Shown here piece after piece: positions 22,590 to 33,539 of a stretch of 64,000 nt of DNA. The stretch is from Euwallacea fornicatus. Taxonomy: Eukaryota; Arthropoda; Insecta; Coleoptera; Curculionidae. The notes below the pieces were generated by a model. That model had not been told where the DNA came from. It saw only the letters and a program-made list of their open reading frames with translations, and searched no databases. The DNA lies in contig NC_089560.1 in the NCBI RefSeq assembly GCF_040115645.1, positions 744,001 to 808,000 on the forward strand, given 5' to 3'. The first letter of the stretch is position 1. Each line of letters begins with the position of its first letter. Made by a program: the position numbers and the translations under genes.

Positions 22590-23583
22590 CGTCCGAAAAG
22601 TCATGAGTGAAATATCTCGAAAAATATACAATTTATTAAAAAATTCTTTCTATAAAAATTGACGAAGTTTAAAAATTCCGCCATTCTGCGGTATTCAGAA
22701 ATAGCCAAGGTGCGTCACAAAGTAGCAATGAACTGAAGTAACGTTTTGCCTTATGCAATGACAAACGTTTTGTAATATTTTCCGATTCACCCTCACACTC
22801 TAAACGCATTTTATTTAACATAACCCATGGCTAACTCTAGCCGTCCAGCAACAATTGCAGGTATGAGAAAACCAAACGAAATTATTTTTATTGGATTAAG
22901 GGCTCAAAATGTGCAGATGTGACAAATCTGATGATCTAGAAGGCAATTCTAGGTGTGATTAATATGACTGATAATGACTTGGTATTTTTTCGTCTAATCT
23001 ATTCGGTAATTAGCTTGCTTATTATGCATCTTGAATGGGTTGTAAAGTTGAAATAGATTGGCCCCCTAGATTACCGGACTCGACACTCCTCGATTATTTG
23101 CCATGGGACCACTTTAAAACTAACGTGGACGCCACGGTACCGGCAGATTTAAATGAGTTAAGAAGAAGAATTACTGACGAATGTTGTCACATTACTGTCA
23201 AAATGCTGGAACATGTTATCGAGAAATTCTATTACAATTTAGCTCATTGTAAAGCCGTTAAGGAGGTAGATTTTGATCAGTTCCTTTAATAAAAATAAGT
23301 TCCGTTGCATAAGGGCATTTCCCTTTTTTTTTCTTTTTTTTCTTTAGTTCTACAATAGCGCCTGAGGCCCTGGAATTACCCATAGGACACGTCTCATGAA
23401 ATATGTTCAGAATACGAGTGACAATCAGAAAATGTCACAGAGTTTACCACTTCATAAGAAAAAGCATAACTTAAATTCGCTGCGACTTTGTTAAGCACCT
23501 TTAAATTCATTCAATTTTCATATAAGGTATTTTTTAATAAATTGTATATTTTTCGAGATATTTCAGAGCTGCCAGACTCTCCG
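22590..23583 (+). mobile_element. Mariner-like element with internal deletion
   Basis: The left arm has gaaatatctcgaaaaatata at about 22609-22628. The right arm has the exact complement at about 23545-23564, and similarity extends about 80 bp on each side. Between them is the C-terminal part of a mariner-like transposase. The region where the N-terminal and catalytic core should be (22.85-23.0 kb) is too short, so the unit is deleted. Confidence 0.75.
23035..23289 (+). pseudogene. Mariner-like transposase, C-terminal fragment
   Basis: An 84-codon frame has I-D-W-P-P-R-L-P-D-S-T-L-L-D-Y-L, the position of the W-P-P-R-S-P-D-L-T-P-L-D-F block, then W-D-H-F-K, A-D-L-N-E-L-R-R-R-I-T-D-E-C and V-K-M-L-E-H-V-I-E-K-F-Y. 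The final D-F-D-Q-F-L ends at TAA. The second catalytic Asp block lies upstream and is lost. Confidence 0.75.
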
Positions 23584-24215
23584 TATACAAGATTTAAAAG
23601 AAACCTATTTGGACCGTCGCTCAGAATAGTGTTAAAGTGAGTACAGATACAATGAGCACTTAAAGCTCCATACTACCCCCTCTATCAGCTATGTTTTTAA
23701 TTCTACAAAATAATGTTAAGCGCAAACTTTTATTTATACAGGGGGTCTCAAAGAAACGCAATGAGTTATATTGCGTCTATGTAATGAAGAAATCAGTCAT
23801 TACGGCAGGTCCCATGAAAAATGGAGCAAAAAATGGCTTGACGCCTGATAAACCGTCCAGTGGTCCAACATGTTTAAAAGGTTAAAATATTTTATTAATC
23901 CTAAATTTCAATGTGTGTTTCATATACATTTTCTTAAACGGAGGATCCTAATAAATGCTCTTTTTCTGCTAAACCAAGAATTTATTCAGGTACCTATAAG
24001 TCTCTCAACGAAAATCTATCTATGCATGCACCTGACAGTTTCCGATTATTTTTGAACGCAAGTTATGCAGCCATCTATTAACTCACAGGACCATCTGCAT
24101 CTTCATGTGGTCCCTCTATTCTTCGCATTTTTTCTTGTCCATAAATTATCCCACATATGGGCGTCTGGCACCATAGGAACCCAAACCCACTAGGACCCAG
24201 GGACGACGAATAATA

Positions 24216-25655
24216 CCGGGTGATTCTAGATAAAAGGGACAAGCAAATATTTTTAAATCCAGATCCACAAAAAATTTGTTCGAATATAGTATTTTTTATT
24301 TTCGGCGGGTCAACTTTTTATGCTGTCAACTGTTTTTTTTTCAAGGTCACCTTCACCTGTCATTTGGGGTCAACTAGATTTTTTCAAATGGAATACACAA
24401 TTTTTTTTTGAGATTCGAATTCTTTGTTAAGTGTAAAAATAAATATTTTTCCTTGAAACATTTTTTCCTAAAAGTGATAAAACTCCTAATAATACCAGAT
24501 ACAAAATAAACTCTTATCTCTGCAGTGCTGCAGTTAGCGTCAGTCGTTTTTTGAATTAATTTCTATTTATGCTTAGGGTTAGGCTAGATTATTAACAGGC
24601 ATCCCTTTATTCGAATTCAGGTAGCCTGGGAAAGGATTTTATCATGATTTTGTTTATGTTTAGTTTAAATTTGAAAAGTCGAAGGATGACGGTCACATTT
24701 TTAGTCAGCCTGATTTTAAGCTCAAAGACACGCGTTTGGTCTCGTCAAATTTCTCATAATAGTTGTATCGAAAAGTTCTCGATACTAATAAACTGTAATT
24801 TCTTCTTCCTTCACTCCTTCACTTCATAATTTTTAGCCATACCCCCAGCATCACCAGACTTCAGTATCCATTATTCTTAAAAACATTTTTTTTGTTAAAA
24901 AAATTGCCATAACTTCTTGAAGAAGTTAATTTAGAGCGAAGGTTGACGATGTGGTTTCGACACGATGGCTGCCCTGCTTATCATTCCAGAAATGTCAGAA
25001 AAGTTTTAAATGAGCATTTTCCAAAAAAGTGAACTGGACATGGTAGTACCGTTAACTGGCCAGCCCGATCACCAGATTAGACGTCACTAGATTGTTTTTT
25101 GTGGGATCATGTGAAATATATCATTTATGATCGAGTGCCAATTAGTGCCGAAGATGTGAAAATTCGGATCAGAAACGCTTGTCGAAACTTCTCACCTGAA
25201 ATGGCAGAAAATACCACACAATCATTTCAAAACAGGTTTTTCAAGTGCCTCGAACAGCAGGGGCACCATTTCGAGCATTTATTGAAGTGATTTTTTGTTT
25301 TTAATAATAAAAGTATATTTTACTGCATTATAAAAAAATTGCTTAAATATCTATATGGTTAATAAAGCGTTTATTTTGTATCGAGCATTATTATGAATTT
25401 TATCACTTTTAGCAAAAAATGTTTCAAGTAAAAACATTTTTACTGTCAATAAAGAATTCGAATCTCCAAAAAAATCGTGTGTTTCATTAGGAAAGAATGA
25501 AGTTGACCTCAAAGGACAGGTGACGGCGACCTTGGGAAAAAATTGACAGCATAAAAAGTTTAACCCCCGCAAAAAACAAACTTTCTTCGCAATTTTTTTG
25601 TAGATCTTCGCAATTTCAAGATATTTGTTTGTCCCAATTATCTAGAATCATCTGG
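24216..25655 (+). mobile_element. Long-TIR mariner-like element 'D', copy 1
   Basis: TA-flanked ends CCGGGTGATTCTAGATAAA (24216) and TATCTAGAATCATCTGG (ending 25655) bound 1,440 bp. The arms are inverted for about 300 bp and share aaggtcacctt / aaggtgacct-like blocks and gcgaattctttg / caataaagaattcg-like blocks. A dead transposase fragment is inside. A second copy at 32003-33427 is closely similar throughout. Confidence 0.8.
24950..25290 (+). pseudogene. Dead transposase in element D, copy 1
   Basis: The frame reads W-F-R-H-D-G-C-P-A-Y-H-S-R-N-V-R, where the usual F-Q-Q-D-G-A is altered to F-R-H-D-G-C. It continues N-W-P-A-R-S-P-D, W-D-H-V-K and ends Q-Q-G-H-H-F-E-H-L-L-K. Two in-frame stops, at the TGA in aaaagtgaac and the TAG in ccagattagac, are both present at the same codons in copy 2. 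Confidence 0.8.
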
Positions 25656-25832
25656 TATATGTATAGCCGCCCTTAAACTACAAGACACGATCATTCTGCT
25701 TCACAATTTTCTACAAGTAGTTATAGTGTTAGTTTGATCCTCCTTGCACTTAGTTTGAGTGAAACAAATAAGTTTTAATAAAAATTGTTTTAGTGAATAA
25801 AGAACTATAATTCTTGTGTAGTTTGTGGTAAA

Positions 25833-26100
25833 ATGGAGTGCTCGGACGTTTTTGTAATCAAAGAGAGTGTACGAAGCGAAATCAATAGAAAAGTCAGAAA
25901 GTCACCGCTGTCAAAAGGTGCTAAGGAAATAGTTTTTTTTAATTTTAGTTATCTAAAAAAACTTGTTCACAAAGGGAAACAGTCAGCCACTGTGAAAGTC
26001 TGCCGGGTATACCATCATTCACCATTTATAATATTGATCGTCAAAGCATGAGAGGAGAAAAAATGGAATCTCCAAAAGCCAAATTGCGACGAAAAGTCTA
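25833..26100 (+). pseudogene. N-terminal fragment resembling a Tc1/IS630-like transposase
   Basis: The frame contains K-S-P-L-S-K-G-A-K-E-I-V-F-x-x-F-S-Y-L-K-K. In a number of insect repeat ORFs this precedes a helix-turn-helix. After a stop at 26051, M-E-S-P-K-A-K-L-R-R-K-V continues the same type of sequence in another frame. No catalytic part follows. Family assignment is from recall only. Confidence 0.4.
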
Positions 26101-26249
26101 CTAACACTTTCTAGGTTGAAACTGGATTCAACTAATCTTCTAAGGAAACTTTAATTTTGACTAGGAAAGTCTAGAATTGTCTAAGGATGATCGTTAATTT
26201 TAGTTTTTCCTAGTTAGATCGGGTCTCGACGGTAACATATGCCATATAC

Positions 26250-26744
26250 AAGGTGAACCGGGAAGACCATGCCAAACTTCAGAAGCGTATTTAGCATGAA
26301 ACATTTCGCTCAACAAGTTAAGCAACATTTAAACAAAAGGTATTCAGGGTGTTGATTTGGTCACAGTGGTCTTATCAGTTGGCCTCCAAAACTTCCAGAC
26401 CTCACACAATTAGATTATTGTTTGTGAGACTGATTTAAAAATGAGGTATACAGAACAAAAGTATGCACTAATGCAACGCATTAGAAATGCTGCAGCTGAT
26501 ACTAAAGAAACTCATGAAATAATCAGGAGAGCAACGAATGTTCTCCATAGACGAAGTTGAAAATGTTCAATGTGAATGGCGATATATTTGGACAATTGTT
26601 AACACATCATTATGATAACTGAAATGTTGATTTATCAAATTTATGATTTTTTTAATAATCTGTAAACAAACGAAAATCGAGTAACAACATTTGAGTTCTT
26701 ACTCGGTCGGAAAGCTGGCACCATCCTCCCGACTCACCCTATAT
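26250..26744 (+). mobile_element. Internally deleted mariner-like element
   Basis: TA-flanked ends ACAAGGTGAACCGGGAAGA at about 26250 and its diverged complement TCCTCCCGACTCACCCTA near 26740 bound 0.5 kb, which holds a transposase C-terminal fossil. It directly abuts the next element at 26751. Confidence 0.6.
26320..26610 (+). pseudogene. Mariner-like transposase C-terminal fossil
   Basis: Using two frames, the plus strand gives I-S-W-P-P-x-x-P-D-L-T-x-L-D-Y, R-I-R-N-A-A-A-D-T-K-E-T-H-E-I-I-R-R-A-T-N-V-L-H-R-R and a final G-D-I-F-G-Q-L-L. Stops and frame changes are frequent. Confidence 0.6.
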
Positions 26745-26750
26745 TGTATA

Positions 26751-27540
26751 CAGGGTGTTTTCTAACTAAGTGTAAAAAATTTAAAGGCGTAATCCTCGAC
26801 TGATTTCGAGTAAAAAATGTCTAATAAAGATATGTCGGCAAATGCCTTGTTTCCAAGATACAGTGTGTTGAAATGTGACAAGAAAAAGAGATTTTATTTC
26901 CAAAATGACTCAATTTGGGTGTTTGAATTTTAGAAAAGACAATTCAGGTGGTTCCGGGGTTTTCTTCAATACTTCTTAAGATTTCTTCCTCCACTTCTGG
27001 TGTTCGACGTGTTATTGGCTTTCCTCCTTCTGGAGTTTTCATAAAAGATCTTGTATCACAAAGACGTTGAAAGAGGTTTTTAAAGGTTTGGTGGTTGGGA
27101 GCTTGGTGGTTTGGAAATCTTTCCATGAAAATGCGCCTCGCTGCCAAACACTCACCATCAGCAAGGCCGTAAACAAAAACCATATTGGCCATTTCTTGAT
27201 TATTGTAATTAGGCATTTGAAGAATTTTCAAAACTGAGGTATAATCTGATTTTTGGGACACAGAACTAAATTCTTTCACTTTAGAGAGTAAAACATCAAA
27301 ATAACACTGACTATCTTGTTTATAGTAGTGGAAATAGCAAAAAAAAACTAACAATAAACAAGTTAGTAAATACCACCAAACCTTTAAGAACCTTTAAAAC
27401 CTTTATCAACGTCTTTCAGTCAACACCCTGTATCTTGGAAACAAGGCATTTGCGGACATATGTTTATTAGACATTTTTGACTCAAAATCAGTCGAGGATT
27501 ACGCCTTTAAATTTTTGACACGTAGTTAGGAAACACCCTG
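26751..27540 (-). mobile_element. 0.8-kb telescoped element 'H', copy 1
   Basis: Outer ends CAGGGTGTTTTC and GGAAACACCCTG are flanked by TA. Outer arms are 110 bp, and inner caps CAGTGTGTTGA (26861) and CAACACCCTG (ending 27430) are again flanked by TA. Copies 2 and 3 (40221-40990 and 43730-44516) have the same structure and the same internal deletion junction. The coding strand is minus. Confidence 0.85.
26944..27354 (-). CDS. Truncated mariner-like transposase, DNA-binding domain only (copy 1)
   Basis: The DUF4817-type helix-turn-helix domain is complete: E-M-A-N-M-V-F-V-Y-G-L-A-D-G, E-R-F-P-N-H-Q-A-P-N, T-F-K-N-L-F-Q-R-L, R-R-T-P-E-V-E-E-E-I-L and I-E-E-N-P-G-T-T. The natural start is probably the Met of M-P-N-Y-N-N-Q-E-M-A-N, about 50 codons into the open frame. 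The frame stops right after N-P-G-T-T, and no catalytic domain follows. The protein, if made, could bind transposon ends without cutting; that is inference. Confidence 0.6.
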   Translation of the reverse strand: MLVFFCYFHYYKQDSQCYFDVLLSKVKEFSSVSQKSDYTSVLKILQMPNYNNQEMANMVFVYGLADGECLAARRIFMERFPNHQAPNHQTFKNLFQRLCDTRSFMKTPEGGKPITRRTPEVEEEILRSIEENPGTT

Positions 27541-28405
27541 TATATATTATTAACGTGGTTTTGATTTTGACCGCTCAACGACATTTCGAACCACTTTTAT
27601 CGCCTGAATATTTATCTCTGACCCAGTTTGTGCGGGACCTGCAGTGATAAGCCATTTTTTCATTTCACAGACGCAGTATAGTGACACTTTTTTTAAGGGA
27701 CACCCTGCGTATTATTTAATTTTTGCATTCTAAATTTATTATTGCAATATTACTATTAGTATTATTATTATGACCTTTAATTGCAATTTTTGGGTTCGCT
27801 ATATGAAATCCTCTTAAAATTTTACATAGAATGGAAAAATGTAATAATTTACATGGTAACCCACTAAAATATTCCGCTAAGTGACAGCGTTTTTGTGAGA
27901 CACCCGGTATAAATAAAAGTTAAGCCTTCAAAGGGATCGAATAAAGCCATACAACTTTTGTATTTCGTATTTTTCGTAACATTTTAAATTAAAAATTACG
28001 GGCTGAACGACGGGCTTAAGTTCCTGACACGCATATGGCTCATTATTCACCAAAGGAACTAATCGGCCACAATGACTTCATCATTCCCATTGTTGTTTTA
28101 TTTATGGTTGCCATGGAAGTGAATGTCAGATGAATTATTACCGTTGAGTTAAGAGTTGCGTTGTGTTTTTTTTTTGGATTCAAGGTACAAGTTGTAACTG
28201 GCATAAGCGGTGTAAGTTCATCAAATCTACTTAAATCCAGTAAGTAGTGAACAAAACCGTATACCACGCCGTTATGAATCATTTATGGCCCTCATTCACG
28301 CTTTTGTGGTTATTGCTTATCAACTTTAGGCAACTCTCCTGAAATTCATACATGATTGTTGTCTTTAGTTCTGTTATGAATTCCATGATCATACGGTAAA
28401 TCTAT
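27541..28405. other. no gene; two transposon-like termini
   Basis: An inward-pointing terminus near 27705 (GGGACACCCTGCG) resembles the terminus at 23738 (TATACAGGGGGTCTC), so they may be the two ends of a roughly 4 kb composite. Another terminus, GTGAGACACCCGG then TATA, lies near 27890-27910 and has no certain partner. The 79-codon minus-strand frame at 28043-28282 is unrecognised. Confidence 0.4.
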
Positions 28406-30250
28406 AAGGTGTCAACTTCAAAATTTCGAATTGACTATAAGTCTGACGATTAAAATGTTCTTAAGACAATTCAAAAACTGTTCCAGCGGAATGGACGGGG
28501 AACCAGTTCATTACTGATTGCAAGTTTCTACGTATACCCCTAAGGGGGTAGCTACCCTAACTCTAAAATTTTAAATTGCAACACCTATCATGTGATACCT
28601 CATTTTAATGGTCTTTATAAACTGCATATAGAAAAACTAGTTTCGAAAAAAAATTCAATTTTTGGGAAGTTATATATTTTTTTAATACAGAAATAACATT
28701 AAAATATTCACAAATTCTATTCAAACTGTTTTACCAAAACAAGTTCTTTTTGTTTTTCCTCTTATATTTTGTGTTGAAAATTATTTTAATAAAATTTAAC
28801 TCATTTATTCTTAATTTGAGTATTGGTATTGATGAATATTGGTCTAATACAAATGTTGCGTTGAAAAAACGTTGTAAAAATGTATGTACAGTTGCTGAAC
28901 GAGTTGAAAGAACTTATTATTTCACCAGCGAAGTGTTGTTCCTTAGGGGCGGCTACAGTGTTTGATGCAAAGTACTCAGGTATAAATGTCAGCGATGTTT
29001 ACGTGCAACTTCTCGTGCCGCAATTTTAATTCGCCGAATCGGTACAAAATATTAAAACGAGCCAGTCCAGAATTTTGAGTGAAGGAGTTCAACTTGAAAT
29101 ATTTCATCAAACCAAAATGTATCCAACAACGTTGGTTCGTAAGGTTCCGGAACTAACAGGGGTCTCTCATGAATCCGATTCGGAAAGTTTTCAAATCAAA
29201 CAATTTTTTTCCTTACAAAATGCATATTTTTCAAGAACTAGATGACGATGATCCCGATGGACGAATTCAATTTTGTGAAGAAATGATTAAGAAAGTTCAA
29301 AGACTTCTTAACATCTTAAAAAACATTTGTTTTACTGACGAGTGCACGTTTTATTTAAAATGGAACTGTTAGTAAACAAAATTGTTGTTATTGAAATAAT
29401 GAAAGTCCTCTTATGCGAGAGGATCATTCGCAATATTCTCAAAAAGTTCATTTTCAGGCTAGAATTCTAGGGAATAAAATTGTTGGTACTTTGTTTTGTA
29501 ACGAAAACTTGACAGGTAATATTTTTGTCGATTTGTTTGAAAATATGGTTGAGCCTCAAATTGCTCAAGCATTGGAAAATCGAAGCGATAACTATCTGCA
29601 ATTAGATGAAAATCTTTTACATACTCAACTAGATGGTGCTCCACCGCATTATGCTCTACGAACAAGACAGTGGATAGCTCAACATTATCCAGAAATATGG
29701 TCTGGTCGCAGGGAAGCAATAGAGCGGCCACCGCGATCACCCGATTTAACACCCCTCGATTTTTTATAGGGCCACAGCAAATCAGTTATTTACAAAACTA
29801 AGCAAGCCAATTTGCAAGATTTACAACATCGAATTACTGAAGTGTGTCAATCTATTATCCTCGAAGCATTTGAAAAAGTAAGCAAATTAAGCTATGACTA
29901 TTTTTTTGTTTAGAAAAAAACGGTGTTAATTTCGAAAAGTTTTTGTAGATATTTTAATATGATATTTCTAAATTGAAAATGCTATAACTTTTCAACGATT
30001 GATTTTGTTTTTTAAACTAGTTTTTTACGCAGCTCGCAAATACCTTTAAAATGAGATATCACATGACAAGTGTTCCAACTTAAAATTTTAGAGTTGGAGT
30101 ATCTATCCTATATAGGGGTACAAAGAGAAACTTGCAATCATTATTTAATTGGTTTCTCCTTCATTCTGCCGAAACGGTTTTTGAATGGTCTAAACAAAAT
30201 ATCAATTTTCAGGGTTATAAGCAGTCCAAGGTTTTGAAATTGACACATTG
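28406..30250 (+). mobile_element. Mariner-like element, near full length (1.85 kb), ~270-bp TIRs
   Basis: TA then AAGGTGTCAACTTCAAAA at the left is matched by TTTTGAAATTGACACATTG then TA at the right. Further inverted blocks are cagtttttgaattg against its complement, and attgcaagtttctacgtata against tgtacaaagagaaacttgcaat. The interior encodes a broken transposase on the plus strand. Length and domain order fit a once-autonomous element. Confidence 0.8.
29169..29913 (+). pseudogene. Mariner-like transposase, catalytic part, few lesions
   Basis: The first open stretch has F-Q-E-L-D-D-D-D-P-D-G-R-I-Q-F-C-E-E-M and F-T-D-E-C-T-F-Y-L (first catalytic Asp). A second stretch, 29413-29769, has Q-K-V-H-F-Q-A-R-I-L-G-N-K-I-V-G, then Q-L-D-G-A-P-P-H-Y (second Asp) and E-R-P-P-R-S-P-D-L-T-P-L-D-F. 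A single TAG at 29767-29769 separates this from G-H-S-K-S-V-I-Y-K-T-K, and the tail is eroded by 29913. The N-terminal helix-turn-helix is poorly preserved upstream. Confidence 0.8.
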
Positions 30251-32002
30251 TATATTGCTTTTTGACATGCTTCCGCCCGTTTGCTTGTGATATGATACCC
30301 AGCTAATCGTTGGGCTTCTGAACATATCCTCTGTCGTAATCGCAGTTTCCCCTATTTTCTGGCCAATCTGGCAAGGCTATGCAGCTTTTAAGTTGGTTCC
30401 CTTGCGCTTCATGACCACGGGTCAGCTCGTACTATTTTTGTGCCTAATCTTTCTCGTTTCCCTGCCTCTATCCATTCCTCCACATCTGACCACGATAATC
30501 AGTCTTCTCTGCTTTTAGTTTCTTCATTGACTAATTTTATGGTTGCCAAATAACGGTCGGGCAGCACTCCAAGGTTCGATCTTCTTATATCGCTTCATCC
30601 TCTGATTTATCAGTTCCCACGCTATTCGGATCGTTTTTTTGCAGTTGTCTCGTCTGTGGAATCCATTTTATTGCTAATCCTTTAAATAACCTGGTAGATA
30701 ACAGCTTTTCCGAAACTATCTTCTGTATTTTCTTGAAATTTAGATTGGCTTTTATTGTCGTCTATAAAGATGAAATCTCGATTAATGGACAACTTATGGG
30801 TTTCCCCTATCGAGGAATCCGAATGTTTTAGATTCCCCACTCTACTCAACCAAGCCTTTTTCGCCTTTTCATCGTGCTTTCTTGTTTTGGGTTTCTTCTT
30901 TGTTCTCTGGGTGCATGCACCCAGGAAAAACTGCGTCATGGCCGAAAATGTGCAAATTCGTGATATAATATTCCTGCTTATTTCATGATTCGCACGGCGA
31001 CTTTTGTGTAGTTTCAACACGAGGCTCATTCTAAAAAAAATTGAAACCGTATTGGCAGTCTCAGCTCAATAAACATTATCAGAATTTGCATCAAAGGCTC
31101 ATTTTTCAATTACAATTTTGCCATGATTTTTCCATTGTTTTTTCTTTTGATGTCTCGATATTGCTGGAAAAAACTTCCTAATTTGTACCTATTGGTCATT
31201 TGCAATTAGGAGACCAATTCCCAGACGAGCTTTATCGTTTCTCTTTATCCACCTGGCCAATTTAGTGGCACTGATTTCACCAGAATGATTCTGTGATATC
31301 ATCACCCATACGTTTTCTTAATAACGAAGTAGTTTTTGTCGTTAAACCTTTGAGTCGCACACCTTAATGAGCCTCTGCCATTATTGCTGAGAGCTCTTTA
31401 CCCCCCTTACACTTATTGGTTTTTATGCACTCTTTAGTCAACGTGGTTAGCACCTCTTCAGGTCACTATGCGCTGCTTAAACTGGACCCATAACTTAATA
31501 GAATAATAGGTGGTCCTTATCAGTTTAGTTAGTTATTCAGTGAGTAATCCGTAATAAACGATACAAGGTGAGGAGCAATCTGCAATAAATGTAAAGGTCT
31601 GCAGAGGTGTAAAAAGGTCGTCCGCGTTAAGCGAGGTTTCTGTTTAAACTGACTTCTCACTAACCCAAACATGCCTTTCCGGATAAATAATTTGAAGGTT
31701 CAGGTAGAAAGTCTTTTCAGAGGAAGGTGCTTCCCTTTATTATTGCTAAATTTGTTAAGGGAGCAGCTCAGTGTGTCGGGTCGAAACAATTGAATTTTTT
31801 TTGGTGTTTCGATAGTGTATCATCGTAGAATTAACATTCCACGGTCGACTTAAGAGATTCCTTTCTTTTTAACTAATAATAATGCTCCAAAGCAGGGGCA
31901 CTAAGAGCGCACGCTAGGGATTTGGAGCAGATAAATAGGGTATACATTGAGGTTTTTCCTGCACATGTCTATTTCAATATTGTTCTAGGGCATGATGGTA
32001 TA
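30251..32002. other. no recognisable gene
   Basis: Open frames of 77 and 115 codons overlap on opposite strands at 30682-31029. Neither has a motif that I can name. The area is slightly less AT-rich than its flanks and could be an old repeat. Confidence 0.4.
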
Positions 32003-33427
32003 ACGGGCGATTCTGGATAAATGAGACAAACAAATATCTTAAAATCGCGAAGATTTACAGAAAAAAATCGACTAAAGTCTCTTTCGTTTTCGGCAGCTTA
32101 GCTTTTTATACTGACAATTTTTTCCTAAGCTCACCTTCACCCCTGTCCTTCGGAATCAATTTCATTTTGTCAAATTGAACGCCCAATTTTTTCTGGAGGT
32201 TCGAATCCTTTGTTGACATTAAAAATGTTGTTACTTCAAACATTTTTTACTGATAAATGATAAAATTCACAGTAATACCAGATACAAAGTAAACGCTTCA
32301 TTAAACTTTATTAAGGTATTTAAGCAGTTTGATTTGTTACGTAGTAAATTTTACTTTATTATAAAAAAAGACCAACGAATGGTGCCCCTGCTGTTCGAGG
32401 CATTTGACAAATACGTTTTGAAATAATTATGTGGTATTTTCTACCATTTCAGGTGAGAAGTTTCGACAAGCGTTTCTGATCCGAATTTTCACATCTTCGG
32501 CACTAATTGGCACTCGATCATAAATGATATATTTCACATGATCCCACAAAAAAACAATCTAGTGACGTCTAATCTGGTGATCGGGCTGGCCAGTTAACGG
32601 TACTACCATGTCCAGTTCACTTTTTTGGAAAATGCTCATTTAAAACTTTTCTGACATTTCTGGAATGATAAGCAGGGCAGCCATCGTGTCGAAACCACAT
32701 CGTCAACCTTCGCTATAAAGTAACTTCTACAAGGTCTGGCAAATCTGCTAAAAAAGAAAATTGCGTTGAGATTAATGGATACTGAAATCTGGCCATGCCG
32801 GGCGTACGACTCAAAATGATGAAGATCATGGGCGTAGCGTTAGGGTACATTAGAGTATTAATATCGAGAACTTGTTGATACGACCCTTACGGGAAATTTA
32901 ACGAAACTATACGTATGTCTTTAAATCTAAATTCATACTGACTAAAAATGTGACCGTCGTCCCTAAACTTTTTAAACTTAAACTAAACGTAAATAAAATC
33001 ATAATAAAATTATTTTCCAGACTAGCTGAGTGCGAATAAAGGGATGCCTGATTACAGTCTAGACTAAACCGAAAGATAAATAGAAATTAATTCAAAAAAC
33101 AACTGACGCTAACTGCAGCACTACCGAGGTAAGAGTTTATTTTGTATCTAGTGTTATTATGAATTTTATCACTTTCAGGAAAAAATTTCTCGAGGAAAAA
33201 TATTTTTACTGTCGGCAAAGAACTCGAATCTCCAAAAAAAATCGTGTGTTTCATTTGAAAAAAACAAAGTTGACCTCAAAGGACAGGTGAAGGTGACCTT
33301 GGAAAAAAATTGACATCGTAAAAAGTTGAGGCCCCCTCAAATAAAAAAGATGTGATTCGAGCATTTTTGTTGTAATTCTTCTTGATTTCAAAACATTTGC
33401 TTGCCCCGTCTTTAATCTACCGCCCGG
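32003..33427 (-). mobile_element. Long-TIR mariner-like element 'D', copy 2 (inverted orientation)
   Basis: TA-flanked ends ACGGGCGATTCTGGATAAA and CTACCGCCCGG bound 1,425 bp. The arms and the internal transposase are closely similar to the copy at 24216-25655, with the coding strand reversed. Blocks such as ggtcaccttcacc at the ends and the whole 32440-32700 interior are nearly identical to copy 1. Confidence 0.8.
32365..32710 (-). pseudogene. Dead transposase in element D, copy 2
   Basis: The same W-F-R-H-D-G-C-P-A-Y-H and W-P-A-R-S-P-D blocks occur as in copy 1, with the identical two in-frame stops (TGA in aaaagtgaac, TAG in ccagattagac). The last residues after Q-Q-G-H-H differ. Confidence 0.8.
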
Positions 33428-33539
33428 TAGAGCGTTATACACACATATAAAAAAATTGCGTCAACAGTAAATTGTAGGAATACAGCATTGGTACTGGTAT
33501 TAATTGCCAATACCAACGCATAATAATAATAAATTGAGT

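Noticed and set aside
30682..31029. 115-codon minus-strand frame
   Set aside because: Charged and low complexity, overlapped by a plus-strand frame, and no family recognised.
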